Assembly: GCA_902599805.1 (NCBI GenBank)
Contig: CACKGP010000001.1
Span: 62,001 to 126,000, forward strand
DNA: 64,000 bases
Reading direction: 5' to 3'
Origin: an uncultured Pelagibacteraceae bacterium
Lineage (GTDB): Bacteria; Pseudomonadota; Alphaproteobacteria; Pelagibacterales; Pelagibacteraceae
Shown here: piece by piece, positions 10,399-18,698 of the stretch
Numbering within the stretch: the first letter of the stretch is position 1
How the letters are laid out: each line of letters starts with the position of its first letter
Notes under the pieces: generated by a model
Databases searched by the model: none
What the model saw: the letters and a program-made list of their open reading frames with translations, nothing else
Told to the model about the DNA's origin: nothing
Translations under genes and position numbers: made by a program

Positions 10399-11095
10399 TA
10401 AATAAATCAATTTTCTTATTTATTTCTATTCCTTTGTTTGTAAATTTACAATCATAACAAATAACATTTACATTTTTTTTTAACGCATTGTTAAAAACTT
10501 TATAATATTCTGGGTCAATATCTGCAGCTATACTAAAAGATTTGCATTTTTCTATTTGAATTAGAAACATAAGATAACTCTCATAACCTTGTTGAAATGC
10601 ATTTATTAAATTTTCTAAATGTTTTTTTCCTCTACTTGTTACAGAGTCAGGAAATTCTGCATGATCTTTACGTCGTTGTAATGAAACACTTTTTACCTCA
10701 AGAAATGCTTTTTTATCAGTTTTATTATTATGTAAAAGGAAATCAAATCTCGTATTTTTGCCGAATGTCTTTTCAGGTCTAATAATATTAAAATCTTTAA
10801 TCTCTTTAATAAGCTTATTGTTAATTGACTCTTGAACTATCTTATTTGTTATATGTGTATTTATACAAATCTTAATTTTATTGGCTTTTATAATTTGAAG
10901 AGTATATTGAAGTTTTCTATCAGGATTTGTAGATTTTGTTATCCATACTTGGTTTCCTTTGTCCAGTAAGTTAATCATTGATCCAGGATTAGGACAGTGT
11001 GCAGTTACAGTTTTATTTTTTAATTTAATATCAACAAAAAATCGCTTGTATCTTTTTATTAGAACACCTGGTATTAATTTATTTTCAAAATCCAT
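10391..11095 (-). CDS. sfsA: SfsA family protein (sugar fermentation stimulation protein homolog)
   Basis: 234 aa. Recognised by LIPGVLIKRYKRFFVDI at the N-terminus, TAHCPNPGSM (about 31-40) and the nuclease-like core FDFLLHNN...AFLEVKSVSLQRR with the D-(x)n-ExK pattern (about 118-142), then FPDSVTSRGKKHLENL. The family has an OB-like N-domain and a restriction-endonuclease-like domain; its cellular role is poorly known despite the name. First gene of the minus-strand operon that continues into map and the purine genes. Confidence 0.9.
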   Translation of the reverse strand: MDFENKLIPGVLIKRYKRFFVDIKLKNKTVTAHCPNPGSMINLLDKGNQVWITKSTNPDRKLQYTLQIIKANKIKICINTHITNKIVQESINNKLIKEIKDFNIIRPEKTFGKNTRFDFLLHNNKTDKKAFLEVKSVSLQRRKDHAEFPDSVTSRGKKHLENLINAFQQGYESYLMFLIQIEKCKSFSIAADIDPEYYKVFNNALKKNVNVICYDCKFTNKGIEINKKIDLFNE

Positions 11096-11115
11096 TTTTG
11101 TAATATTAACAAAAT
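11096..11115. promoter_or_regulatory. 20-base divergent promoter region with a palindrome (sfsA / cinA)
   Basis: The whole spacer between two divergent start codons is 20 bases and is nearly a perfect inverted repeat: TTTTGT (11096-11101), a 7-base AT centre, ACAAAA (11109-11114). TAATAT -10-like hexamers can be read on both strands (11101-11106 plus; 11108-11103 minus), each ending 7-9 bases before the respective ATG. Both transcripts would then have almost no leader. Operator function is inference. Confidence 0.4.
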
Positions 11116-11874
11116 ATGAACAAAAAAAATAAAAAAATTTCTGCTGGTATATTGGTTATTGGAAATGAAATTTTATCTGGTCGAACAATTGATAAAAATA
11201 TTTCATTTTTAGCTCAATGGTTGAATGATAATTTAGGAATTAAAGTTAAAGAAGTAAGAATAGTTCCAGATGAAGAAAGAGAAATTATAAAGAACGTTCT
11301 TTCTTTAAGTAAACAAAACGACTATGTTTTAACCACAGGGGGAATAGGACCAACTCATGATGATATTACTTCTAAATCAATATCAAAAGCATTTAAGAAA
11401 AAATATATTTATCATAATGAAGCTTATAATATTTTATTAAAATATTATGGTGATAAAGATTTTAATGATCCTAGAAAGAAAATGGCGAAAATGCCTAGTG
11501 GCTCAAAATTAATTTTAAACCCAGCTAGTGCCGCACCTGGTTTTATGATCAAAAATGTTATTTGCCTTCCGGGTGTGCCATCAATATTGAGGTCAATGGT
11601 TTATAATTTAAAAAAATATTTAAAACCAGGATCAAAAATATATAGCACAAGTATTTCTACAGTTACTGTTGAAAGTAGTATAGCTAGAGAATTGGAGAGG
11701 GCTCAAAAAAAATACAAAAAGTCTGTAGATATTGGGAGTTATCCATTTTTCAGATTGGGCAAAATAGGTGTATCAATTGTGATTAGATCATCAAATAAAT
11801 TACGACTACAATCTTGCCACAAAACAATTATTAAAATGTTAAACAGGAAAAAAATAAAGATATTTAAAGGTTAA
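11116..11874 (+). CDS. CinA-like molybdopterin-binding domain protein
   Basis: 252 aa. MoCF_biosynth (MoaB/MogA-like) domain typical of the N-terminal half of CinA: ILVIGNEILSGRTIDKN (about 13-29), DYVLTTGGIGPTHDDIT (about 70-86) and PGFMIKNVICLPGVPS (about 142-157). The C-terminal amidase domain of full CinA (nicotinamide-mononucleotide deamidase) is absent, as in a number of alphaproteobacteria. In the family the N-domain may hydrolyse ADP-ribose-type compounds; function here is not certain. First gene of a seven-gene co-directional operon; the stop shares one base with the next ATG. Confidence 0.85.
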   Translation: MNKKNKKISAGILVIGNEILSGRTIDKNISFLAQWLNDNLGIKVKEVRIVPDEEREIIKNVLSLSKQNDYVLTTGGIGPTHDDITSKSISKAFKKKYIYHNEAYNILLKYYGDKDFNDPRKKMAKMPSGSKLILNPASAAPGFMIKNVICLPGVPSILRSMVYNLKKYLKPGSKIYSTSISTVTVESSIARELERAQKKYKKSVDIGSYPFFRLGKIGVSIVIRSSNKLRLQSCHKTIIKMLNRKKIKIFKG

Positions 11875-12302
11875 TGATGTTATATTTTGCTTTCGGTAGT
11901 AATTTAAATCAGAAACAAATGAAAAGGCGATGTAGAGATTCAAAATATATTGGTTGCTACAGTCTTAAAAACTATAAACTCGTTTTTAGAAATTATTTTT
12001 TGGGCGGCGGTGTAGCTGACGTGGAAAAAAAAAACAACAGTAGTGTTTTAGGAGCAATATACAAAATTTCAAAAAAAGATGAGAGAGAACTTGATATTTA
12101 TGAAGATTTTCCAAAAACATATATTAAAAAGTATTTTAGATTACTTGGTAAAAAGGTCATGTTTTATTATATGCCAAAAAAAACAAAGCATGTTCTTCCA
12201 AGCAAAAGATATCTAAATTTAATTATACAGGGTTATAAAGATTGTGGTTATAGAAATAATTACATAGTGATTTCAAAAAATAAAAAAATAAAAGTAAAAT
12301 GA
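11874..12302 (+). CDS. Gamma-glutamylcyclotransferase-like (AIG2/GGCT fold) protein
   Basis: 142 aa. The family opening YFAFGSNL (residues 4-11, glycine-rich substrate loop) is clear, and the acidic active-site region is seen as LGAIYKISKKDERELDIYEDFP (about 58-80; the Glu in DIYEDFP fits the catalytic position). GGCT-fold enzymes release 5-oxoproline from gamma-glutamyl peptides or amines; actual substrate unknown. Two tandem ATGs (11874 and 11877) could both serve; the second gives the usual family start. Overlaps the next gene by 4 bases. Confidence 0.8.
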   Translation: MMLYFAFGSNLNQKQMKRRCRDSKYIGCYSLKNYKLVFRNYFLGGGVADVEKKNNSSVLGAIYKISKKDERELDIYEDFPKTYIKKYFRLLGKKVMFYYMPKKTKHVLPSKRYLNLIIQGYKDCGYRNNYIVISKNKKIKVK

Positions 12303-13195
12303 AAATATTTGATTGTTTTATGTTTTATGACGAAGAAATGTTGTTAGATATTAGATTAAATATTTTGAATAAGTTCGTTGATCAATTTGTTATTGTTGAA
12401 AGTACTTTTACCCACAGTGGTCAAAAAAGAAACTTAGTTTTTGATTTACAAAAATATAAAAAATTTAAAGATAAAATTAAATATTATGTAGTTGAAAAAA
12501 AACCTGACATGGTTGAAACTATTAATTCATATGATACTGATCACGTAAAAGAAAATAAAACAATTATGAATGCAGTCTGGTTTGAAAATTCACAGAGAAA
12601 TGCAATTAATAATTTATTAGGATCTGCTGATGCCAATGACCAAATAATTATCTCTGATGTTGATGAAATTCCCAATTTAGAAAAAGTCAATTTTAAAAAT
12701 ATTAAAACAAAGTTAATTTTATTTAAACAGAAAATGTTTTACTACAAATTTAACCTATTATTAGACAAGATGATTTGGTGTGGATCAAAATCATGTAAAA
12801 AAATCGATCTTATTTCACCACAATGGTTAAGAGAGGTTAAAGATAAAAAATATCCTTTGTGGAGACTCGATACTTACTTTTCAAAAAAAAAATATAATAG
12901 TATTTATTTTGTGGATAATGGTGGATGGCATTTTACAAATATTAAAACACCTGAAGAAATTGATAAAAAATTAAGATCATATCTACATCATCCTGAATAT
13001 GACCAAAGCAATATAGGACCAAAAGATATTGATAAAATGATTAAAGAAAAAAAACCTGTATATGATTTAATGGCAAATTCAAAAGAGTCAAAAGATAGAA
13101 GCCATACAAAACTCAAAATAACAGATTTAAATGAGTTACCTAATTACATTCAAACAAATAAAGAAAAATTTAATCATTGGATACTTAAAAACTAA
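12299..13195 (+). CDS. Glycosyltransferase family 17-like protein
   Basis: 298 aa, cytoplasmic, no signal or membrane segment. The opening IFDCFMFYDEEMLLDIRL and VIVESTFTHSG (32-41) are typical of GT17, the family of beta-1,4-mannosyl-glycoprotein N-acetylglucosaminyltransferases that in bacteria modify surface glycans. The metal/sugar-nucleotide DxD-type motif is SDVDEIP (119-125); GGWHFTNI follows near 207-214. Donor and acceptor unknown. It abuts another glycosyltransferase with no intergenic base, implying joint action. Confidence 0.82.
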   Translation: MKIFDCFMFYDEEMLLDIRLNILNKFVDQFVIVESTFTHSGQKRNLVFDLQKYKKFKDKIKYYVVEKKPDMVETINSYDTDHVKENKTIMNAVWFENSQRNAINNLLGSADANDQIIISDVDEIPNLEKVNFKNIKTKLILFKQKMFYYKFNLLLDKMIWCGSKSCKKIDLISPQWLREVKDKKYPLWRLDTYFSKKKYNSIYFVDNGGWHFTNIKTPEEIDKKLRSYLHHPEYDQSNIGPKDIDKMIKEKKPVYDLMANSKESKDRSHTKLKITDLNELPNYIQTNKEKFNHWILKN

Positions 13196-14110
13196 ATGAA
13201 TTCTAAGGCTATCGTAACTCTAGCAGACTCCAATTATTTTGAATTATTAAATGAATTAATTGATTCTATAAATAAACATGACGATAGCAAAAGTATTTCA
13301 ATCTGTGTTTTAGATGCTGGTTTAACTGACCAACAAAGAAAAGATTTGAAAGGAAAGGTATACGCAATTAAAAAAGCTGAGTGGGATATTAAAGTTCCAG
13401 GATACAAAGTCTTAAAAAAAGAATGGTTAAAAAGCCAAGTCTCTAGAGCTTTTCTTCCAAAATATTTTCCAGAATTTGAAAAATATCTTTGGATAGACTG
13501 CGATGCATGGATAAATTCTTGGTCTGCAGTAAAACTTTACTTTAAAGCATGTGATAATGGAAAATTGGGAATAACACAAAGTATTGGCCCAGGTTATAGA
13601 ATAATGTCAAAAGTTAAATGGTTGTTAGGAAAAGTAGCCATTATAAAATCGCAGAATTATAAACATGCTAAAGCTTCAGGAATTGAAGATGAAATTTCAA
13701 GAAAATTAGCCTTTGCACCACATATTAATATTGGTGTTTTTTCTTTAGAAAAAAATTCTAAATGTTGGGAAGTTTGGCAAAAAAATTTAGAAAAAACTTT
13801 ATCAAAAGGAAAAGTCTTTGGATCAGAAGGTTTAGCAATTAATATTGCTGTTTATCACGATAATGTACCAGTTGAGTTCCTACCTTTAAAATGCAATTGG
13901 ATTACAAGTCATTTGTTACCTAAATACGATATTCAGAACGACACTTTTGTTGAACCTTATCTTCCTAATGACAGAATTGGCATAATTCATTTGGCAGCTG
14001 GTCTTTGGAAGAATAATAAAGATATGAGACTTAATAAAGATATTAAAATTGAATTAAAAACACTAGATGGAAAAACAGTTGATAAAAGTCTCAGATTTGG
14101 AATTAAATAA
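13196..14110 (+). CDS. GT-A fold glycosyltransferase (GT8-like)
   Basis: 304 aa. The Rossmann-like start (AIVTLADSNYFELLNELIDSI), a DxD motif in YLWIDCDAWIN (D101, D103), HINIGVFSLEKNS near 178-190 and HLAAGLWK near 264-271 give the pattern of family 8-like retaining transferases. No transmembrane helix. Substrates cannot be read from sequence. It begins immediately after the stop of the GT17 gene and is 2 bases from the sulfatase-like gene. Confidence 0.75.
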   Translation: MNSKAIVTLADSNYFELLNELIDSINKHDDSKSISICVLDAGLTDQQRKDLKGKVYAIKKAEWDIKVPGYKVLKKEWLKSQVSRAFLPKYFPEFEKYLWIDCDAWINSWSAVKLYFKACDNGKLGITQSIGPGYRIMSKVKWLLGKVAIIKSQNYKHAKASGIEDEISRKLAFAPHINIGVFSLEKNSKCWEVWQKNLEKTLSKGKVFGSEGLAINIAVYHDNVPVEFLPLKCNWITSHLLPKYDIQNDTFVEPYLPNDRIGIIHLAAGLWKNNKDMRLNKDIKIELKTLDGKTVDKSLRFGIK

Positions 14111-14112
14111 AA

Positions 14113-15693
14113 ATGAAGGTAAAAAATATTTTATTTATTATGGCTGATCAATTAAGATGGGATTATCTATCATGTTATGGCCATCCACACTTACAAACAA
14201 AAAACATTGATAGTCTAGCTAAAAAAAGTGTGTTATTTGAATCTGCTTACGTGCAATCACCAGTTTGTGGTCCATCAAGAGCTTCTTATTATACTGGCAG
14301 AACAGTTTTCAGTCATGGTTCAACTTGGAATCAAGTTCCCCTTCCAATTGGAGAGTTAACAATTGGTGACTACTTAAGAAAATCAGGAATAAGAACTGGA
14401 ATTGTTGGTAAGACACATATGAAGCCTGATGCAGAAGGTATGGCACGTCTTGGTATTAATAAAGATACAGAAATCGGTTTGATTGTAAGTGAACCAGGTT
14501 TTGAGCCTTATGAAAGAGACGATGGTCTTCACCCAAATAACCATGTTAAAAAATATAAAAAAAAATTATCCTACAATGAATGGCTGAATAAACTTGGTTA
14601 CGATGGAGATAATCCATGGGACAGTTGGGCTAATTCTGCTGAAGGAAAGAATGGCGAATTACTTAGCGGCTGGAAATTAAGAAACTCAAATAAACCTGCA
14701 AGAATTTCAGAAAAACATTCTGAAACTGCTTTCATGACCAATAGAGCCATGGAGTTTATAGAGGACAGTTCTGATAAGCCTTGGTTTTTACATTTATCCT
14801 ATATCAAACCACATTGGCCTTACATTGCCCCAGCCCCATATCACAATATGTTTTCTCAAAATCAGTTTAATCAAGTTCAAAGAAATGAGAAACAAAAAGA
14901 AAATATGAATCCAGTTTATAAAGCTTTTGTAGAAACGAGAGTCTCGAAAACTTTTTCAAAAGACGAGGTTAGAAATACAGTTATGTCAGGTTATATGGGA
15001 TTAATCAAACAAATTGATGATAACCTAGGTAGACTTTTTGATTTCCTTGAAAAAAAAGGAAACATGAAAGACACAATGATAATTTTTACATCTGATCACG
15101 GTGATTATCTTGGAGACCATTGGTTAGGAGATAAAGAATTATTTCATGAACAAATAGTAAAAGTTCCAATGATTATTTATGACCCAAGGGAAATGGCTAA
15201 CAAAACTAGAGGGAAAAAAGAAAAACGTTTTGTCGAAGCAATTGATCTTTTACCCACTTTTCTAGATGCGGTCGGAAGTAAAGAAAGCAAACACAGACTA
15301 GAAGGTAATTCTTTAATACCCTTAATAAATGCTGATAAAATTGATAATTGGAAAGATGCGGTATTTAGTGAAATTGATTATTCATTTAATGAAGCTAGAA
15401 AGATACTTAATTTAGGAGCTTCAGACGCACGAGGATATATGATTAGAAATAACGAATGGAAATATATTTATTTTAAAAGTTTTCCACCTCAGCTATTTAA
15501 TTTAAAAAATGATCCGGAGGAATTTGAAGATTTAGGTCAGTCCAAAGATTATTCTAAAGTAAGAAATGAGATGAAAGAGTTATTACTTAAAAAATTAGTA
15601 AGTAGGAAAAATAGAGTTTCAGCTTCTGATGAGTTTGTTTTAAAGGATAGAGATTATACAAAAGAGGATGATATAATGATTGGAGTTTGGTAA
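14113..15693 (+). CDS. Sulfatase / phosphonate monoester hydrolase-type enzyme
   Basis: 526 aa, alkaline phosphatase superfamily, no signal peptide, so probably cytoplasmic. The formylglycine motif C-x-P-S-R is present with C52 (VCGPSRAS, 51-58). Metal ligands: D12 (MADQLRWD), D328 and H329 (TSDHGDYLGDH); substrate-binding K100/H102 (GKTHMKP), H234 (KPHWP), K341. Cys at position 52 means a formylglycine-generating enzyme must act on it; none is in this window. The N-terminal pattern and lack of signal are close to phosphonate/phosphodiester monoester hydrolases as well as choline- or aryl-sulfatases, so substrate is open. Confidence 0.85.
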   Translation: MKVKNILFIMADQLRWDYLSCYGHPHLQTKNIDSLAKKSVLFESAYVQSPVCGPSRASYYTGRTVFSHGSTWNQVPLPIGELTIGDYLRKSGIRTGIVGKTHMKPDAEGMARLGINKDTEIGLIVSEPGFEPYERDDGLHPNNHVKKYKKKLSYNEWLNKLGYDGDNPWDSWANSAEGKNGELLSGWKLRNSNKPARISEKHSETAFMTNRAMEFIEDSSDKPWFLHLSYIKPHWPYIAPAPYHNMFSQNQFNQVQRNEKQKENMNPVYKAFVETRVSKTFSKDEVRNTVMSGYMGLIKQIDDNLGRLFDFLEKKGNMKDTMIIFTSDHGDYLGDHWLGDKELFHEQIVKVPMIIYDPREMANKTRGKKEKRFVEAIDLLPTFLDAVGSKESKHRLEGNSLIPLINADKIDNWKDAVFSEIDYSFNEARKILNLGASDARGYMIRNNEWKYIYFKSFPPQLFNLKNDPEEFEDLGQSKDYSKVRNEMKELLLKKLVSRKNRVSASDEFVLKDRDYTKEDDIMIGVW

Positions 15694-15695
15694 TA

Positions 15696-16532
15696 ATGAG
15701 TAAAGTAGAAATTAGTAAAATTATTGATCCAATTCCTGCTTCAGATGGAGCTGGCGTTAAATTAAAAAGAAGTATTGGTGTTGAGCCAAATTATTTTGAT
15801 CCATTCTTAATGTTAGATGAATTTGGTTCAGAAAATAAAGACGACTATGTTGCAGGATTCCCAGCTCATCCGCACAGAGGTATCGAAACGGTTACATATA
15901 TGTTGGCTGGTGAATTTGAACACAAAGATAGCACCGGTGGAAAAGGACGAATGACTGCAGGCGATGTTCAATGGATGAAAACAGGTAGTGGAATAATTCA
16001 CTCTGAAATGCCCGCAATGAAAGAGGGTAGACTACATGGCTTTCAGCTTTGGATAAATATGCCAGCAAAATATAAAATGAATAAACCTGAATATATTTAT
16101 ATAGACTCAAAAAAAATGAGCATTCACAAAGATGAAGATAAACAAGTAAAAGTTATTGCAGGTAAATTTGAAAAAGCAGAAGGACCAGTCAAAAAACACA
16201 ATGTTGAACCAATATATTTTGATGTTGAATTAAATGAAAATAAATATTTTAAATTTAAATTACCCAAAACAAACAATTCATTTATTTATTTGATCGAAGG
16301 TGAAATTAAAATTGGTGAAAAGGAACACAAACAAACAAAAGACTCTACACTAATTTTATTAGATAAAGGCGAGGATTTAAAAGTTTCAGCAACTTCAAAA
16401 GCTAAATTTCTATTGATATCAGGAAAACCAATTGGCGAACAAATTGCTAGAGGTGGACCATTTGTAATGAATACAAAAGCTGAAATTCAGCAAGCTATAG
16501 AAGATTATCATAGCGGAACTTTCGTAAAATAA
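15696..16532 (+). CDS. Pirin family protein (cupin)
   Basis: 278 aa from the ATG at 15696, three bases after the sulfatase stop; an upstream in-frame TTG (15687) overlaps the sulfatase gene and is not preferred. The bicupin N-domain has the full metal set of pirins: H58, H60 (FPAHPHRG), H102 and E104 (GIIHSEMP), plus the FQLWINMP block. Bacterial pirins are iron proteins; some, such as E. coli YhhW, oxidise the flavonol quercetin. Physiological role here unknown; proximity to aromatic-catabolic genes is noted but not proof. Confidence 0.9.
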   Translation: MSKVEISKIIDPIPASDGAGVKLKRSIGVEPNYFDPFLMLDEFGSENKDDYVAGFPAHPHRGIETVTYMLAGEFEHKDSTGGKGRMTAGDVQWMKTGSGIIHSEMPAMKEGRLHGFQLWINMPAKYKMNKPEYIYIDSKKMSIHKDEDKQVKVIAGKFEKAEGPVKKHNVEPIYFDVELNENKYFKFKLPKTNNSFIYLIEGEIKIGEKEHKQTKDSTLILLDKGEDLKVSATSKAKFLLISGKPIGEQIARGGPFVMNTKAEIQQAIEDYHSGTFVK

Positions 16533-16535
16533 ATT

Positions 16536-16862
16536 ATGTGCCCAATTTGTTGGATTAGTGGTTTTGTAGCTGCCTTACTTGGTGGCTCAATGATAGCTGT
16601 AGTAAATCATCCTATTTCGTGGGCAATAAGTATTATTTTGATAGTATATGCGGTTTATAAATTCTATGAGTCACGAAAAAGAGGTTTAAAAATGAACGAT
16701 GAAACCAAAGCTAGGAACAGAAAAACTATTTTTAGATTTATACAAGGTGTTGTACTTGGATCATTTGTGACTGCTGCAGTTTTTTATAGCTTAACTTATA
16801 AAGAACACGAAAGAATGCACGATTTATTAGAGCAACACGGTATAGAGAAACACGAACACTAA
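16536..16862 (+). CDS. Small membrane protein of unknown function
   Basis: 108 aa, not recognised. Two hydrophobic segments (about 6-23 and 28-43) and a third (about 68-86) are separated by a basic/charged linker. The N-terminus has a Cys pair (C2, C5: CPIC), and the C-terminal 18 residues hold five histidines (91, 95, 101, 106, 108) with many Glu. This arrangement could bind a metal at the membrane, but no family is identified. Last gene of the cinA-to-pirin operon (3-base gap from pirin); its stop overlaps convergent dctM by 4 bases. Confidence 0.7.
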   Translation: MCPICWISGFVAALLGGSMIAVVNHPISWAISIILIVYAVYKFYESRKRGLKMNDETKARNRKTIFRFIQGVVLGSFVTAAVFYSLTYKEHERMHDLLEQHGIEKHEH

Positions 16863-18169
16863 GACATCATTAAACTTGGAAGAAACAAACATATTGCAGG
16901 AAATGCAATAATAAGTGCAAGTCTAATCATATCAGTAAATAAAAAAGGAAGCGTTCCAAACCAAATTGTTTGAAGTGGAGTTTTTTGCATTACACCTTTA
17001 ATAACAAACAAATTCATTCCAACTGGAGGAGAAATTAAACCAAATTCAACAACTATTACAGCGAATATACCAAACCATATTGGATCTATTCCTGCATCAG
17101 CAATTACAGGGTAAAAAACTGGTATTGTTAAAAATAACATAGCAAGAGAATCCATTACTGTTCCAAGCACTAAGTATATTGCACAAATAACAAGAATTAT
17201 TCCAACCTGACTTAATTGTAAGTCGTTAATAAAATCAACCACGGTAAAAGGTAATTGTGTAACAGTTATCAAAACATTAAATACTGCAGCACCTACTACT
17301 ATAAGATAAAGTGCTCCAACAGTTTTAATTGTATCCCAGACTGAATTTTTCAACATTTCCAAAGTTAATTGTCGTCTTAAAAAAATAAAAATTAAAACAA
17401 GTATCACACCTACAGCAGCACTCTCTGTTGCGGTAAAAAATCCTAAATAAAGTCCACCCATGATAATTGCAAAAATTAAAAATATTGGAAAAACTTTCCA
17501 TAAAGCAGCTACTCTTTCTTTAAATGGCATTTTATTTCCGTAACCACCTTGGTCAGGATAAATTAAAAGATAAACACGTATAGCAACCATATAAAGTACA
17601 ACAGCTATTAAACCTGGTATTAATGCAGCGAAGAAAAGTTTTTGAACGGATTGTTCTGTTAGATAGGCATATATAACTAAAATGACACTTGGTGGGATTA
17701 TTATTCCTAAAGTCCCACCAGATGCGATCGATCCACTTATCAACGCATCACTGTAACCATGTCTTCTCATTTCTGGGGCTGCCATTTGAGACATTGTTGC
17801 TGCGGTTGCAATTGAAGAACCACAAATCATTCCAAATCCAGCACAGGCACCAACAGTTGACATTGCAAGGCCACCCTTATAGTGACCAACTATTGCATAT
17901 GCAGCGTCATAAAGATTTCTAGAAAGGTTTGCTCTATTTGCAAGATTACCCATTAAAACAAAGAAAGGTAAAACTGATAAACTATATTTTGATACAGCTT
18001 CATATGGTGCCGTTCCTAAAATAAAAAAAGCTTGTTCAAAACCAACTATGAAACCAAATCCAGTGAAACCTACTATCAGCATTGAAATTCCAATTGGAAT
18101 ATTAAGTGCCATTAAAATTAGAACAGCTAAAAAAGCTAAAGCACCGTTTACTATTGGATCAAAACTCAT
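16859..18169 (-). CDS. dctM: TRAP transporter large permease subunit (DctM)
   Basis: 436 aa, about 12 hydrophobic segments across the full length, ending with the family block EFGLISPPVGMNLFVIKG (about 372-389), the best DctM signature. Other marks are the GSSIATAATMSQMAAPEM motif (about 116-133) and GGTLGIIIPPSVILVIYA (about 151-168). TRAP systems use an ion gradient and a periplasmic binding protein to import organic acids. Its partner DctQ lies just upstream with a 4-base overlap; the binding protein gene is on the other strand at 19.6 kb. Confidence 0.96.
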   Translation of the reverse strand: MSFDPIVNGALAFLAVLILMALNIPIGISMLIVGFTGFGFIVGFEQAFFILGTAPYEAVSKYSLSVLPFFVLMGNLANRANLSRNLYDAAYAIVGHYKGGLAMSTVGACAGFGMICGSSIATAATMSQMAAPEMRRHGYSDALISGSIASGGTLGIIIPPSVILVIYAYLTEQSVQKLFFAALIPGLIAVVLYMVAIRVYLLIYPDQGGYGNKMPFKERVAALWKVFPIFLIFAIIMGGLYLGFFTATESAAVGVILVLIFIFLRRQLTLEMLKNSVWDTIKTVGALYLIVVGAAVFNVLITVTQLPFTVVDFINDLQLSQVGIILVICAIYLVLGTVMDSLAMLFLTIPVFYPVIADAGIDPIWFGIFAVIVVEFGLISPPVGMNLFVIKGVMQKTPLQTIWFGTLPFLFTDMIRLALIIAFPAICLFLPSLMMS

Positions 18170-18645
18170 TTACTATTTCTCTCTGTTATAGATTGAATAA
18201 ACCAAAGTATTATTGCTAAAACACTTAACCACATTGCTATAGCTGTTGCGAAATAGAACGGATAAAAACTTAATTCCAGATCAATTGTAACTCTCTTGTT
18301 TTCAAAAAAAGCAAATGCTTCTTTTGTGGTACCGTATGCAACAAATGACATTATTATTAACATCAAAATAAATCTGAAAATTTTAATAAAAGTTTGTAAT
18401 TTAGAAATAGCAATGTTTTTTATAAAATCAGCTGATACATGATCATTTAAAAAAAAAGCTCGAGGCATTGCAAGAAATGCAACTAATGCAATACCAAATT
18501 CTACAATTTCTATTGTACCTGCAACGGGTGAATTTAAAAAACGTCTTCCAAAAACATCGCAAAAAGTAAGTATAGCTAAAGAGAATAAAATCAGTCCAGA
18601 TATTATTGCTGCATAGTCAAAAATTTTATTTATTTTAATTTGCAT
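18166..18645 (-). CDS. dctQ: TRAP transporter small permease subunit (DctQ)
   Basis: 159 aa, four hydrophobic segments (about 9-31, 44-61, 85-105, 126-149), the usual DctQ topology. FCDVFGRRFLNSPVAGTIEIVEFGIA (about 28-53) matches the conserved start of the second helix pair. DctQ is the obligatory small membrane partner of DctM. Divergent from the FAH-family gene at 18.7 kb with a 53-base spacer that must hold both promoters. Confidence 0.93.
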   Translation of the reverse strand: MQIKINKIFDYAAIISGLILFSLAILTFCDVFGRRFLNSPVAGTIEIVEFGIALVAFLAMPRAFFLNDHVSADFIKNIAISKLQTFIKIFRFILMLIIMSFVAYGTTKEAFAFFENKRVTIDLELSFYPFYFATAIAMWLSVLAIILWFIQSITERNSK

Positions 18646-18687
18646 AAGAATATTGTAGCCTAGCAGAGATTAATAGATAAAGGCACA

Positions 18688-18693
18688 TATAAT
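18688..18693 (+). promoter_or_regulatory. Candidate -10 element for the FAH-family gene
   Basis: A perfect TATAAT, ending 5 bases before the ATG at 18699. No good -35 is seen at the right spacing. If used, the start of transcription is at or next to the ATG (leaderless mRNA). Confidence 0.4.
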
Positions 18694-18698
18694 AATTT

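Noticed and set aside
15687-15695. TTG start for the pirin gene
   Set aside because: Overlaps the sulfatase stop and adds only three residues; ATG 15696 is adequate.
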